DNA of 64,000 nt from Lysobacteraceae bacterium 2PB (GCA_005502915.1 SCMT01000010.1:1-64000), one strand, 5' to 3'. Counted from the first letter of the stretch, positions 25,325 to 35,027 are shown. Notes: a model not told the origin generated them from the letters alone. A program made the numbers and translations.

Positions 25325-28162
25325 ATGACCCCTCGCAATACTTCCGTATTGCGTCGTCAGCCGCTGTCTGCGGCCATTTTGACGACGCTCCTGCTCTCCG
25401 GCGCCAGCTTTGCCCAGGACACCAGCACGACCCAGCTCCAGGATGAGCAGGCACCCTCGGGCGAACAACAGAATCTGGACAAGATCATCGTCACCGGTTC
25501 GCGCATCAAGCGCGCCGAGGTCGAAGGGCCGACCCCGGTCACGATCGTCACCGCCGCCGAAATCGAGAAGCAGGGCTTCGGGACCGTCTACGACGCCCTG
25601 AATTCGCTGTCGCAGTTCACCGGCACGGTCCAGAACGAACTGAACCAGAACGGCTTCACGCCCAACGCCAGCTTCCTCAACCTGCGCGGCCTCGGCCCGG
25701 GTTACCAGCTGGTGCTCATCAACGGCCGCCGCACCGCCGACTACCCGCTGCCCTACAACAGCGAGTCGAATGCGGTGAACCTGGCCAACATCCCGGCCGC
25801 CGCCATTTCGCGCATCGAAGTGCTGTCGGGCGGCGCCTCGGCCATCTACGGCTCCGACGCCGTCGCCGGCGTGGTCAACGTCATCCTGAAGACCAATTTC
25901 GAAGGCGATGAATTCGACCTGCGCGCGGGCACCACGACCCAGGGCGGCGGCGATTCGGTGCGGCTGCAGTGGGTCGGCGGCAAGACCGGCGACCAGTGGA
26001 GCGCCACCTACGCCGTCGAATACCTGGAGCGCGAAGAGATCTTCGCCTCGCAGCGCGACTTCATGGACTCCTACCGCGACGACCCCACCCGCACGCCGAA
26101 CAGCGGCCTGCCGGTGGAAGCCATCGCGCTGCGCAACCTCAGCGCCGGCGGCACCCGCATCTGGCCGAACGGCGTTGCGGCGAACTGCGAAGGCACGTTC
26201 AGCGACTTCGAATCCTTCACCGTTCCGTCGGCGCCGTCGCTGGGCGAGCTCTGCGGCTACTACGGCTTCCCGGCCACCCAGCAGATCCGCAACGCCGACA
26301 GCAACCTCAACGGCTATTTCTACGGCACCTACGACTTCGCCAATGGCATGCAGGCCTTCGCGCAGGTGAGCCTGTCGCAGGCCGATGCGAAGATCGCGTC
26401 GGGCACGCAGTTCTGGTCCTCGGCGTTCGACAGCACGTTCGACAATGCCACCTTCGGCACGCGTGGCGTGTTCTTCGCGCAGAACCTGGGCGTCCATGTC
26501 GACGCGCAGCGCTTCTTCACGCCGTCGGAAGTCGGTGGCGTCGGCTCGCAGCAGACCCGCATCCGCGAACGTTCGATCGACGTGGCGGCCGGCCTGCGCG
26601 GCACCCTGTTCGACAACCGCTTCGACTGGGAAGCCTCGCTGTCGCATGCGCGCTACGACCTGGAAAGCCGCCAGCCGCGCTTCCTGGCCAACGGCATCCG
26701 CGACTACTTCGCCGGCCCGCGCCTGGGCACCGATGCGAATGGCTTCGGCGTCTACAACCTGAACCTGCAGCGCTACTTCAGCCCGCTGGGCGTCGACGCC
26801 TTCCGCTCGATGACCACCCAGGTGAAGACCGAGGCCGATTCGTCCGTCACCCAGGGCGGCTTCACGCTCTCCGGCGACCTGTTCGAGCTGCCGGCTGGCG
26901 CCGTGGGCATGGCCGCCGTGGTCGAGTTCGCGTCACAGCAGTACGACCTCGATCCGGATGCACGCATCCTGCCTGGCTACACCGGCAATGAGCGCATCCT
27001 CAACCTGAGCGGCGGCGGTGGTGGCGGCGAGCGCGACCGCTACGCCGTGGGCGTCGAGTTCAGCATCCCGGTGCTGTCGACCCTCAACGTCAACCTCGCC
27101 GGCCGCTACGACCGCTACGACGACGTCACCAACGTCGACGGCGCGGCGACCTGGTCGGCCGGCGTGGAATGGCGCCCGGTCAGTAACCTGCTGCTGCGCG
27201 CCAACCACGCCACCAGCTTCCGCGCGCCGGACATGCACTACGTGTTCGCGACCGATTCGGGCTTCTTCACCAACGTGTTCGACGAGTATCGCTGCCGTCG
27301 CGACGGCGGCGATCCGACCTCGACCGCCTGCACCAGCAACGCGAACTACGCCTACGAGATCGCGGGCACGCGCAGCGGCAGCCGCGACCTGGAAGAGGAG
27401 AAGGGCGAATCGACGACCGTGGGCGTGGTCTGGGACATCGTCGACAACCTGTCGGTGAGCGTGGACTGGTACCGCATCAAGCTCGAAGGCGGCGTCAGCG
27501 ACATCAACACCGGCTACCTGCTGCGCAACGAAGCGGACTGCCTGCTCGGCCAGCGCCGCGACGGCACGCCGGTGAACGGCGCCTCGACCGAATGCCTGTA
27601 CTTCACCGGCCTGGTGAACCGCGTCGGCACCGGCCCGCTGACCGACAACCAGATCGGTTCGTACCGTTCCTTCCCGATCAACCAGGCGATGACCCGCACG
27701 TCCGGCATCGATGCCACCGCGCGCTACCGCCTGGATACCGATCGCCTCGGCAATTTCGACTTCAACCTGAGCTGGACGCACGTGCTCGAGCTCGAAGACG
27801 AACTGTTCCGTGGCTCTGGCGTGCGCGACCTGCGCGACAACCGCCAGTTCACCAACCAGCGCAGCCGCCTGAACTGGGGTGCGAACTGGGAACGCGGCGA
27901 CTGGCTGGTGAACGTCAACGGCTATCGCTACGGTTCTCTGCCGAACTGGGCGGAGACCGGCCGCATCGCGCCGTACATCGTCTGGAACGCGGGCGTGCAG
28001 AAGCGGATCACCGACAAGGCCACGATCGGTCTCGCCGTGCAGAACCTGCTCGACAAGAAGGCACCGAGGGACGATTCGTTCAACGCGTATCCGTACTTCT
28101 GGAACAGCTACAGCCCGATCGGCCGCGAAGTCTTCGTCAGCTTCAACTACAAGTTCGACTGA
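25325..28162 (+). CDS. TonB-dependent outer-membrane receptor, paralogue 2
   Basis: 945 residues, a tandem paralogue of the preceding receptor: same signal-peptide style (LSAAILTTLLLSGASFAQ), plug entry LDKIIVTGSRIKRAEVEGPT, plug and barrel, ending SPIGREVFVSFNYKFD. The plug region encoded by 25604-25879 is identical in DNA to 22547-22822, whereas the barrel loops differ, as expected if the two bind different ligands or are being homogenised by gene conversion. An extra loop relative to paralogue 1 is seen near residues 365-385 (DSTFDNATFGTRGVFFAQ). AGGA precedes the ATG. It has its own promoter-like element and terminator. Confidence 0.92.
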   Translation: MTPRNTSVLRRQPLSAAILTTLLLSGASFAQDTSTTQLQDEQAPSGEQQNLDKIIVTGSRIKRAEVEGPTPVTIVTAAEIEKQGFGTVYDALNSLSQFTGTVQNELNQNGFTPNASFLNLRGLGPGYQLVLINGRRTADYPLPYNSESNAVNLANIPAAAISRIEVLSGGASAIYGSDAVAGVVNVILKTNFEGDEFDLRAGTTTQGGGDSVRLQWVGGKTGDQWSATYAVEYLEREEIFASQRDFMDSYRDDPTRTPNSGLPVEAIALRNLSAGGTRIWPNGVAANCEGTFSDFESFTVPSAPSLGELCGYYGFPATQQIRNADSNLNGYFYGTYDFANGMQAFAQVSLSQADAKIASGTQFWSSAFDSTFDNATFGTRGVFFAQNLGVHVDAQRFFTPSEVGGVGSQQTRIRERSIDVAAGLRGTLFDNRFDWEASLSHARYDLESRQPRFLANGIRDYFAGPRLGTDANGFGVYNLNLQRYFSPLGVDAFRSMTTQVKTEADSSVTQGGFTLSGDLFELPAGAVGMAAVVEFASQQYDLDPDARILPGYTGNERILNLSGGGGGGERDRYAVGVEFSIPVLSTLNVNLAGRYDRYDDVTNVDGAATWSAGVEWRPVSNLLLRANHATSFRAPDMHYVFATDSGFFTNVFDEYRCRRDGGDPTSTACTSNANYAYEIAGTRSGSRDLEEEKGESTTVGVVWDIVDNLSVSVDWYRIKLEGGVSDINTGYLLRNEADCLLGQRRDGTPVNGASTECLYFTGLVNRVGTGPLTDNQIGSYRSFPINQAMTRTSGIDATARYRLDTDRLGNFDFNLSWTHVLELEDELFRGSGVRDLRDNRQFTNQRSRLNWGANWERGDWLVNVNGYRYGSLPNWAETGRIAPYIVWNAGVQKRITDKATIGLAVQNLLDKKAPRDDSFNAYPYFWNSYSPIGREVFVSFNYKFD

Positions 28163-28185
28163 GGCATCCGCGTGTCGTGACGCAG

Positions 28186-28217
28186 GAAGGGCGGCCATTG
28201 GCCGCCCTTCTTCTTTT
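28186..28217 (+). terminator. Rho-independent terminator after TonB receptor 2
   Basis: GAAGGGCGGCCATTGGCCGCCCTTC stem (28186-28210), written here as arms GAAGGGCGGCC and GGCCGCCCTTC, followed by TTCTTTT. Very similar to the terminator after receptor 1, so the duplication included the 3' end. Confidence 0.9.
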
Positions 28218-28267
28218 CCGCATCCGATGGCAACGCTGCGTGCGGGGCATGCGCGCCCCGCCGTGGA

Positions 28268-29191
28268 TCATGTCCCGCCGGGCGTTGCCTTCGCCTTGCG
28301 CAGCGTGCGCTCGAACAGCGCGAGGGTGCGCGACCAGGCTTCGCGCGCGGCGGCTTCGTCGTAGCGCGGCGTGGTGTCGTTGTTGAAGCCGTGCTGGGTG
28401 TTCGCGGGCTGGTACAGCGCATAGCGGGTGCCGGCCTGCTTGAGCGCGGCTTCGTAGGCGGGCCAGGTCGCATTGACGCGTTCATCGTTGCTGGCGAGCA
28501 CGACGAGCAGCTCGGCCTTGATGTTCGGCACGTCCTCCGTCTTGGGCGCGGTGCCGTAGAACGGGACGGCGGCGTCGAGATCCGGCAGCTGCGTGGCGAG
28601 GAAGCTGGCCATCGCGCCGCCGTAGCAGAATCCGACCACGCCCAGGCGGCCATTGCCGCCCTTGATGCCGCGCACCATGCGCGCGGCGGCCAGGAAATCC
28701 TGCCGCGTCTTCGCCTGGTCCAGCGTCTGGAACGTGGCGCGCGCCTTGTCCTCGTCGCCGGGATAGCCGCCCAGCGGGAACAGCGCATCGGGCGCGAAGG
28801 CGATGTAGTTCTCAAGCGCGAGCCGGCGCGTGATGTCCTCGATGTGCGGATTGAGTCCGCGGTTTTCGTGCACGACCAGCACGACCGGCAGCGGCTTGCG
28901 CGCCTTCGCCGGCCTGACCAGGTAACCGCGCGCGGTGCCGTAACCCTCGGGCGACGGGAATTCGAGGTATTCGGCCTTCAGGCGCTTGTCGTCGGGCTTC
29001 ACCTGCTGCGCCATCGCGAACTGCGGCGTGAGCGCGGCGAGCAATCCGGCAGCGGTGGTGGCGCCGACGGCGAAGCGCGCGGCGCCGAGCAGGAATCCAC
29101 GGCGATCGATGTCGCCATGGACGTACTTGTCGAAGAGCCGGAGCACTTCCGGATCGAAATCGTCGGCCGTCTTCCGGGGCGGAGTCGTCAT
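28268..29191 (-). CDS. Tat-exported dienelactone hydrolase-family protein
   Basis: 307 residues. A twin-arginine signal sits at about 27-62 (DRRGFLLGAARFAVGATTAA ending in AMA), preceded by the charged leader FDPEVLRLFDKYVHGD typical of YghX/ClcD-like exported hydrolases. Catalytic landmarks: VVHENRGLNPHIED (Glu of the triad network), nucleophile GFCYGGAMA (Cys), and QHGFNNDT (His). Dienelactone hydrolases open lactone rings; the exported clade's substrate is unknown. ATG 29191 is the only start that yields the Tat leader at the N-terminus. Confidence 0.85.
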   Translation of the reverse strand: MTTPPRKTADDFDPEVLRLFDKYVHGDIDRRGFLLGAARFAVGATTAAGLLAALTPQFAMAQQVKPDDKRLKAEYLEFPSPEGYGTARGYLVRPAKARKPLPVVLVVHENRGLNPHIEDITRRLALENYIAFAPDALFPLGGYPGDEDKARATFQTLDQAKTRQDFLAAARMVRGIKGGNGRLGVVGFCYGGAMASFLATQLPDLDAAVPFYGTAPKTEDVPNIKAELLVVLASNDERVNATWPAYEAALKQAGTRYALYQPANTQHGFNNDTTPRYDEAAAREAWSRTLALFERTLRKAKATPGGT

Positions 29192-29328
29192 GTCGCAGCC
29201 TCGCTGGTTCGGGAATCCGGACTCTACTCCACTCGCGGGGCCGGGATGCGGCCACGCCGCAGCCGCCAAGACCCGCCAACGCGTGGCGGGGTCGATCCGT
29301 GCCGCGCGGGCAGGCCGCAGCGGAGCGC

Positions 29329-30246
29329 CTACTGCGCCAGCACGAATCCGATGGCGGCGTCGACCGCGACCGCCTGCGCCTCGTTGCACTGCTCGGGCGT
29401 CGCGCGGGGGCTGTCGGGATAGACCTCGGTGGTCGTGGTGTAGCGCGCGCCCGTGATGCCGGCGCACAGGCCCAGCGCCTTCAGCGGATAGCGGATCACG
29501 CCATGCGCGACGACCTCGGAACCGATGATTTCGCCGTTGTCGTCCGCGGGCGCGATGTGGGTCACGCGTTCGACGGCTTCGATGATCGCCTGCTGGAACT
29601 CGGGTTGCGGGTTCTCGGTGTCGTCGACCAGATAGAAACCGTCGGGAATCAGGCCGGGTTCGAACGGCTTGCCATCGCGGGCAGCGAGGGCCGGGCGGAA
29701 TTCGGACTCGTCGCTGTCGGTGGTTTCGTGCAGGTCGATGTGGGCGACGAAGCGGCCCAGCAGCGGTGCGACCAGGCGCATCAGTGCCGCCGATTCCTGT
29801 GCGGGGCTGGGCTCGCGGAACGAGCGGTTGGGATCGATGCCGTCGTGGTTCCAGCGGTGGATGCGCTCGTAGGCCCAGGGGCTGACGCAGGGCGCGACCA
29901 GCAGGTTGACCTGACCCGCGTACGCCTGCGCGTGCAGGTCGACGAAGCGCAGCGCACCGTGGACGCCGCTGGTTTCGTAGCCGTGCACGCCACCGGTCAC
30001 CAGCACGCAGGGCAAGGCGTCGTCCCAGTGGCGGCTGCGGATCGCGAACAGCGGATGACGCTCGTCACCGTAGGCGACTTCACCGTACTGCTCGACATCG
30101 AAGCGGTCCCGCAGGCGGTCGATCACGCTGACCACATCGTCCGCATAGCGGCGATGACGGACCTGGCGGGCGCGCCAGGCGTCGAATTCGGCGGGTCCCC
30201 ACGCTTGACCGGGCGTGCCGATCGGGTAGAAAGCGGTCTCGGTCAT
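29329..30246 (-). CDS. M14-family zinc carboxypeptidase-like protein
   Basis: 305 residues, cytosolic (no signal). M14 zinc signature: H88-x-x-E91 in GGVHGYETSG, and a third ligand His in the AHIDLHETTDSDE segment (about 168-173). The substrate-arginine region DGIDPNRSF and the C-terminal catalytic Glu (TTTTEVYPDS) are present. The pattern fits the small succinylglutamate desuccinylase/aspartoacylase-like or DUF2817-like M14 branch, acting on short peptides or N-acyl amino acids. Start at 30246; a roughly 200-bp region separates it from a divergent gene. Confidence 0.8.
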   Translation of the reverse strand: MTETAFYPIGTPGQAWGPAEFDAWRARQVRHRRYADDVVSVIDRLRDRFDVEQYGEVAYGDERHPLFAIRSRHWDDALPCVLVTGGVHGYETSGVHGALRFVDLHAQAYAGQVNLLVAPCVSPWAYERIHRWNHDGIDPNRSFREPSPAQESAALMRLVAPLLGRFVAHIDLHETTDSDESEFRPALAARDGKPFEPGLIPDGFYLVDDTENPQPEFQQAIIEAVERVTHIAPADDNGEIIGSEVVAHGVIRYPLKALGLCAGITGARYTTTTEVYPDSPRATPEQCNEAQAVAVDAAIGFVLAQ

Positions 30247-30456
30247 GGGCGCGGGCCTCGAAAGAACGGGCGCACAGTGTAGGACAAGCGGATCTCGCGG
30301 GCCGCCGACAGGCACAGGCGGCAGGTCATTGTGGTTCGTACGGCGCGGACCGACGCATGGATTCACCCATGCGCGCAACGATGCCTTCCCCGGGCCATGC
30401 GTCCGCAGCGAGCGGACCGACCTATCCTGTGCAGGTTGCCTGCAGGAGGAACGCCG

Positions 30457-31131
30457 ATGCGCGTACTCATCACCGGCGCCACCGGCCTGGTCGGCCAGGG
30501 CGTCCTCCACGAGACCCTGGCCGATGCCGGAGTCACGCGCGTCGCGCTGCTCAGCCGACGCACCAGCGGGCGCGACGAGCCGCGCCTGCGCGAGCTGATC
30601 GTACCCGGGCTCGACGCCCTGGACGCGTTCGAAGATGCGCTCGCGCCGTTCGATGCCTGTTTCCATTGCGCCGGCGCGCTGCCGCTGGGCACGCCCGAGG
30701 CGCAGTACCGCCATGTCACCTTCGACCTCACCCTGCATGTGGCACGGACTTTCGCCCGGCTCAACCCGCAGGGCCGCTTCCTCTACATCTCCGGTGCGCA
30801 CGCCAATGCCCGAAGCCGGATCATGCCGCTGCGCGTGAAGGGCGAAACCGAGCAGGCGCTGCAGGCGCTGCCGATCCGCACCGTGATGCTGCGCCCGGGC
30901 GGCGTGCAGCCGGTGCATGGCGAACGCTCGCCGCACGCGGCGATGCGTCCGCTCTACGCCATCGCAGGGCCGCTGATGGGCATCGGCGTCCGCCTCGCCC
31001 CGGGACTGATGACGAGTACCGCTGCGATCGGCCGCGCCCTGCTCGCGCTGGCCCGCATGCCGGACCCGCCGGCGATCGTGGAGAACGCGGCGATCAACCA
31101 GTTCCTCGCCCGGACCTCGGAAGGCGGATAA
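30457..31131 (+). CDS. NAD(P)-binding epimerase-like protein
   Basis: 224 residues; N-terminal nucleotide-binding motif GATGLVGQG (7-15) defines the atypical/extended SDR fold. The family Tyr-x-x-x-Lys is not clear: FLYISGAHANARSRIMPLRVKGETEQAL carries Lys but the Tyr is displaced, resembling the NAD(P)H-binding TIL/HTATIP2-like group rather than a classical epimerase. AGGAGGA precedes the ATG. It is followed at 28 bp by a methyltransferase gene in the same direction, probably co-transcribed. Substrate unknown. Confidence 0.75.
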   Translation: MRVLITGATGLVGQGVLHETLADAGVTRVALLSRRTSGRDEPRLRELIVPGLDALDAFEDALAPFDACFHCAGALPLGTPEAQYRHVTFDLTLHVARTFARLNPQGRFLYISGAHANARSRIMPLRVKGETEQALQALPIRTVMLRPGGVQPVHGERSPHAAMRPLYAIAGPLMGIGVRLAPGLMTSTAAIGRALLALARMPDPPAIVENAAINQFLARTSEGG

Positions 31132-31159
31132 TCGCGGCTCGCCCATCGGGAGCCCGCGC

Positions 31160-32002
31160 TTGCCACATTCTCCAGGTCCACTGCTCATCCGCGCGCACGC
31201 CGATGCGCTGTCCGCCGCGCGCGCCGCCGGGGCGGCCGTGTGGACCGGCTCCTTCGATCTGGGCCGGTCGCAGGAGGACGTCCGGCTCGATGGCGACGCC
31301 TGGACCTGGCGGGGACAGGCCTACCCCTACCCCGGCAAGCTCAAGGACCGGACGATCCACTACTGGGACGGCGAGGATTTCGTCGCGGTGTCGCGCTACA
31401 ACGGCGCGCTCATCAAGCTGGTGCCGACCGAATGGGGCGCGCCGACCTTCGAGATCGACGGCATCAAGATGCTGCCGACCTCGAAGACCTCGCCCGTCGA
31501 CGACGCGCGGCGCAAGGTCGCGCTGGTGCAGCCGCAGGGCAAGGTCGTGCTCGACACCTGCGGCGGGCTGGGCTATTTCGCGGCCTGCTGCCTCGATGCG
31601 GGCGCGGCGCGGATCGTGTCGTTCGAGAAGAACGCAGACGTGCTCTGGCTGCGCACGCTGAATCCCTGGTCGCCCGATCCCGAGGCGGCGGCCAGCGGCG
31701 GTCGGCTGCAGCTGACGCATGCCGATGTCTCGGAGGCGATCACGTCGATCGCCGATGCCTCGGTCGATGCCCTGCTCCACGACCCGCCGCGCTTCGGCAT
31801 CGCCGGCGAACTGTATTCGCAGGCGTTCTACGACCAGCTCGCACGCGTGCTGCGGCGCGGCGGCCGGCTGTTCCACTACACCGGCACGCCGAACGCGCTG
31901 ACCAGCGGTCGCGACGTGCCGCGCGAAGTGGCGAAACGGCTGGAAAAAGCCGGATTCAAGGCTGAATCCGCACTCGACGGGGTGCTTGCGATCCGTCGCT
32001 GA
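31160..32002 (+). CDS. SAM-dependent methyltransferase-like protein
   Basis: 280 residues from a TTG preceded by GGGAG. The N-terminal 100 residues form a beta-rich domain (DAWTWRGQAYPYPGKLKDRT, WDGEDFVAVSRYNGALIKL). The Rossmann domain follows with motif I VVLDTCGGLGYFA (about 130-141), an acidic strand-end IVSFEKN, and HDPPRFG at about 207-213, resembling the DPPY-type motif IV of RNA/DNA methyltransferases. It may modify RNA, but the substrate is not known. Co-directional with the epimerase-like gene. Confidence 0.78.
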   Translation: MPHSPGPLLIRAHADALSAARAAGAAVWTGSFDLGRSQEDVRLDGDAWTWRGQAYPYPGKLKDRTIHYWDGEDFVAVSRYNGALIKLVPTEWGAPTFEIDGIKMLPTSKTSPVDDARRKVALVQPQGKVVLDTCGGLGYFAACCLDAGAARIVSFEKNADVLWLRTLNPWSPDPEAAASGGRLQLTHADVSEAITSIADASVDALLHDPPRFGIAGELYSQAFYDQLARVLRRGGRLFHYTGTPNALTSGRDVPREVAKRLEKAGFKAESALDGVLAIRR

Positions 32003-32064
32003 GCGCGCAACGACCGTCCGCCGCACTGTCGCCGGGTACGCCGCTGTCGTGCAGCCCGGCCTGC

Positions 32065-32940
32065 TCAGTCGAGCAGGCGCGCGATCTCGGCGTCCTTCGC
32101 GTCCCACAGCCCGTTCATCCACTGCTGGAAGCGGGCGCGATAGGCGCGATCCTCCTGGTAATTGCCGCCGAGCAGTTCTTCCGGAATCGCTCGTTCATGC
32201 ACCGACATGCGCACCTCCGGAATGCGCCCACCGAGCAGGTCGACCATCGTCGGCCGACCGCCCGGATACACGATCGTCACGTCCAGTACCGCGCGCAGGG
32301 TGTCGCCCATCGCATCGATGACGAAGGCCACGCCGCCGGACTTCGGCTTGAGCAGATGGCGATAGGGCGACTGCTGCCCCGCGTGCTTCGCGGGGGTGAA
32401 GCGGGTGCCTTCGACGAAATTCATCACCGACACCGGGATGCTGCGGAACTTCTCGCAGGCGCGCCGCGTCACTTCCATGTCGCGACGCCCCAGCTCCGGA
32501 TTCTTCGCGATCTCCTTGCGCGAGTAGCGGCCCATGAACGGGAAATCCAGCGCCCACCACGCCAGTCCCAGCACCGGCACCCAGATCAGCTGGCGCTTCA
32601 GGAAGAAACGCATGAACGGCACGCGCCGGTTGAAGATCTTCTGCAGCACCACGATGTCCACCCAGCTCTGGTGGTTGGCGAGCACCAGGTAATGACCGTC
32701 GGACTGCAGCGAGGCCGGCAGCTCGACCTGGAAGCGGGTGCGGGTGAACCGATCGATCATCGCGCTGTTCATCGCGATCCAGCGCTCCGCCAGATCGGTC
32801 AGCACCCGGTTCAAGGCATGGCGCAGGCGCGCGAAGGGCAGCAGCGCCTTGAACAGCGCCACCAGCAGCAACGGCAGGGCATGGACCAGGGTGTTGAGCA
32901 CGATCAACAGGAACAGCGAGGCCACGCGGAGCCAGAGCAT
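32065..32940 (-). CDS. Lysophospholipid/1-acylglycerol-phosphate acyltransferase family (YihG-like)
   Basis: 291 residues. N-terminal hydrophobic segment (LFLLIVLNTLVHALPLLLVAL) anchors it to the inner membrane. The acyltransferase box HQSWVD (H90-x4-D95) and FVEGTRFTPAKH (the EGTR block) are intact. PlsC/YihG-type enzymes acylate lysophosphatidic acid, and the YihG/YihY-like branch shapes the fatty-acid composition of phospholipids. The ATG at 32940 matches homologues beginning MLWLR, although no good ribosome-binding site precedes it; in-frame upstream extension to 33048 looks non-coding. Confidence 0.85.
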   Translation of the reverse strand: MLWLRVASLFLLIVLNTLVHALPLLLVALFKALLPFARLRHALNRVLTDLAERWIAMNSAMIDRFTRTRFQVELPASLQSDGHYLVLANHQSWVDIVVLQKIFNRRVPFMRFFLKRQLIWVPVLGLAWWALDFPFMGRYSRKEIAKNPELGRRDMEVTRRACEKFRSIPVSVMNFVEGTRFTPAKHAGQQSPYRHLLKPKSGGVAFVIDAMGDTLRAVLDVTIVYPGGRPTMVDLLGGRIPEVRMSVHERAIPEELLGGNYQEDRAYRARFQQWMNGLWDAKDAEIARLLD

Positions 32941-33090
32941 GGGATACGGCCGGAGGAGGAAGACGGGGCATTTTCCTACATCTCCCCCACGCGTGCCGCC
33001 CCGCCCCGGATCGGCAGGAGACGTGGCATCCGGCCGGGCGAAGGCCATCCGCGCTTAAGATGTGCTACCCGCTCCCTTCCCAACGCACCC

Positions 33091-34251
33091 ATGATTGATT
33101 CCGTGCCGCCGCGCTCATCCCGTTTTCCGGGCGCCCATACCGTGCGGCAGCATGTTGCCTTCCTCGTCGTTGCGACGATGCTCGCGCTGCCGCGGGCCGC
33201 CGCCGCCCAGCATCCCGGCGACATCCCGGACTGGCCGGACACCGCCGAAGCGCCATGCGCGAACGTGGACGCATCGCAGCGCACCACATGCGAAGCGCGC
33301 GAAGCTGAACGCGAGGCCGAGAGGTCGCGCACCAGCCGCGACTACCACGTCTGGCTCGCCGACCGGCTCGCGGAAGACGGTGGCGCCCGCAATCTTGCGA
33401 TCGCCGCGAACCTGCGTGCGATGTCGATCAGCGGCACGCTGTACGAGACTGGCGAATCCCTGCCGGAATTGGACAAGGACAACCGCCTGGCTGCATGGAT
33501 CGAACGCGCTGCGCGCGAAGGCAAGGAGGATCCACTGGTCCAGGCGCTGCTCAATCGCCGCTTCTCGGCTTCGGACAGTGCGCGACTCGCCGCACTGCGC
33601 TCGCAGTGGGCACGACTTGAACCGGGCAATATCGCCCCGGCGATGTTCGCCGCCGAATCCGAACAGCCGCGCACCTCTGCCTTGCCGGGCCTCGACACGG
33701 CGTCCCGCTTCGACCTGCACTACAACGCGCTGCTGCTCGCGGTGATCGAGGCTTTCGAACGCCATCCGCCCGGCGCCGACCGCACTGCCGTGCTGCTCGT
33801 CGGCGATGTCCCCACCCTGCACAGCTATGCCGCCGCCATGGCGATGACGATGCTGCAACTGCCGCGCTTCATCGACACCATCGATGCATGCCGTGGCGAT
33901 GCGCTGGACAGCGCGCCGGAGCGCCGCACCGATTGCCTGCAGTTCGGCCGCCTGCTGGCCGACGATTCCGACACGTTGATCGCGCACATGATGGGATTGG
34001 CCATCCTGGTCCGCGCAAGCGACACGGCATGCGGGCGCGCCGCCGCCGAGGAGCGCCGCAGGCAGGCGGCGTGGCTGATGCATCGCTGGCAGCTGCTGTC
34101 GGACGATCCGACCGTACTGGCGGACGGGGAGGCAAGCAGGCAGGCTCTGGCCTCGACACAGGACGAAATGAGTTACATGCGGGCCATCCTCCGGCACCAT
34201 GGCATCGCAACCGAGCCCGCACGGGACTGGAAGCACGTCCCGCTTCCGTGA
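33091..34251 (+). CDS. Secreted helical-repeat protein of unknown function
   Basis: 386 residues; signal peptide about 12-40 (VRQHVAFLVVATMLALPRAA). The mature protein is helical throughout with TPR/Sel1-like alternation of small and large residues (NLAIAANLRAMSI, AWIERAAREGKEDPLVQALL), then FDLHYNALLLAVIEAFERH and CLQFGRLLADDSDTLIAHMMG. Several Cys are spaced as in periplasmic proteins. No catalytic motif. Xanthomonadaceae genomes carry many such secreted helical proteins of unknown function. Monocistronic; the next gene starts 32 bp downstream. Confidence 0.65.
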   Translation: MIDSVPPRSSRFPGAHTVRQHVAFLVVATMLALPRAAAAQHPGDIPDWPDTAEAPCANVDASQRTTCEAREAEREAERSRTSRDYHVWLADRLAEDGGARNLAIAANLRAMSISGTLYETGESLPELDKDNRLAAWIERAAREGKEDPLVQALLNRRFSASDSARLAALRSQWARLEPGNIAPAMFAAESEQPRTSALPGLDTASRFDLHYNALLLAVIEAFERHPPGADRTAVLLVGDVPTLHSYAAAMAMTMLQLPRFIDTIDACRGDALDSAPERRTDCLQFGRLLADDSDTLIAHMMGLAILVRASDTACGRAAAEERRRQAAWLMHRWQLLSDDPTVLADGEASRQALASTQDEMSYMRAILRHHGIATEPARDWKHVPLP

Positions 34252-34283
34252 TTCGCGGTACTTCTCCTCCCAGCGAGCCTCCG

Positions 34284-35006
34284 ATGTCCACCACCACCCG
34301 ATTGTCCAGACGCGTTTCGGAACTGCTCGGCTGCTCGCGCGCCGATGCCGAGGCCTGGATCGAGGGCGGCTGGGTGTCGGTGGACGGCCAGGTCGTCGAA
34401 TCGCCGCAGCATCCGGTGACGGACGAGCGCGTCGAACTCCACCCGGACGCGGTGCTGGAAACGCCCGAGCCGGCGACGCTGCTGCTGCACAAGCCGGCCG
34501 GTTTCGACGCGTTCCGTCCCGGCAGCCCCGTCGCGTCGCTTGCGACCGCCCATACGCGCTGGGATGCGGACCCGGGCGGTGTCCGGCTGCTGCAGCGGCA
34601 TTTCCACCGGCTCACGCCGCTGGTGCCGCTGGACGCGGAGGCCAGCGGCCTGATCGTGCTGAGCCAGGACGGCCGCGTCCGGCGCCGCCTGACCGAGGAC
34701 GCGGACCAGATCGAGCAGGAATATGTCGTCGAGGTCGCGGGCGAGATCGCGCCGTACGGCCTGCTCCGCCTCAACCATGGCCTGAGCTACCGGGGGCGCG
34801 AACTGCCGCCGTGCAAGGTGAGCTGGCAGAACGAATTCCGCCTGCGCTTCGCGATCAAGCGCGTGGAGCCGGGACAGATCCGCGATATGTGCGCGCAGGT
34901 GGGTCTGCAGGTGGTCGCGATGCGGCGCCTTCGCATCGGCAGGATCGGGCTGGCGAAGATGCCGGAAGGCGCATGGCGCTACCTGCCGGTGGGCGAGAAG
35001 TTCTGA
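34284..35006 (+). CDS. Pseudouridine synthase, RsuA/RluF-like
   Basis: 240 residues. An N-terminal S4 RNA-binding domain (residues 5-60: RLSRRVSELLGCSRADAEAW, VSVDGQVVESP) is followed by the catalytic domain with LLLHKPAGFDA and VPLDAEASGLIVLSQDG. The catalytic Asp is in LDAEASGL, but the residue before it is Pro where most RsuA/RluB/RluF enzymes have Arg (RLD). C-terminal blocks EQEYVVEVAG and VGLQVVAMRRLRIGRIGL fit the family. It probably isomerises a uridine in rRNA. Whether the Arg change affects activity is open. Confidence 0.85.
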   Translation: MSTTTRLSRRVSELLGCSRADAEAWIEGGWVSVDGQVVESPQHPVTDERVELHPDAVLETPEPATLLLHKPAGFDAFRPGSPVASLATAHTRWDADPGGVRLLQRHFHRLTPLVPLDAEASGLIVLSQDGRVRRRLTEDADQIEQEYVVEVAGEIAPYGLLRLNHGLSYRGRELPPCKVSWQNEFRLRFAIKRVEPGQIRDMCAQVGLQVVAMRRLRIGRIGLAKMPEGAWRYLPVGEKF

Positions 35007-35027
35007 GCCCGCGCGACGCTTGCCGGC

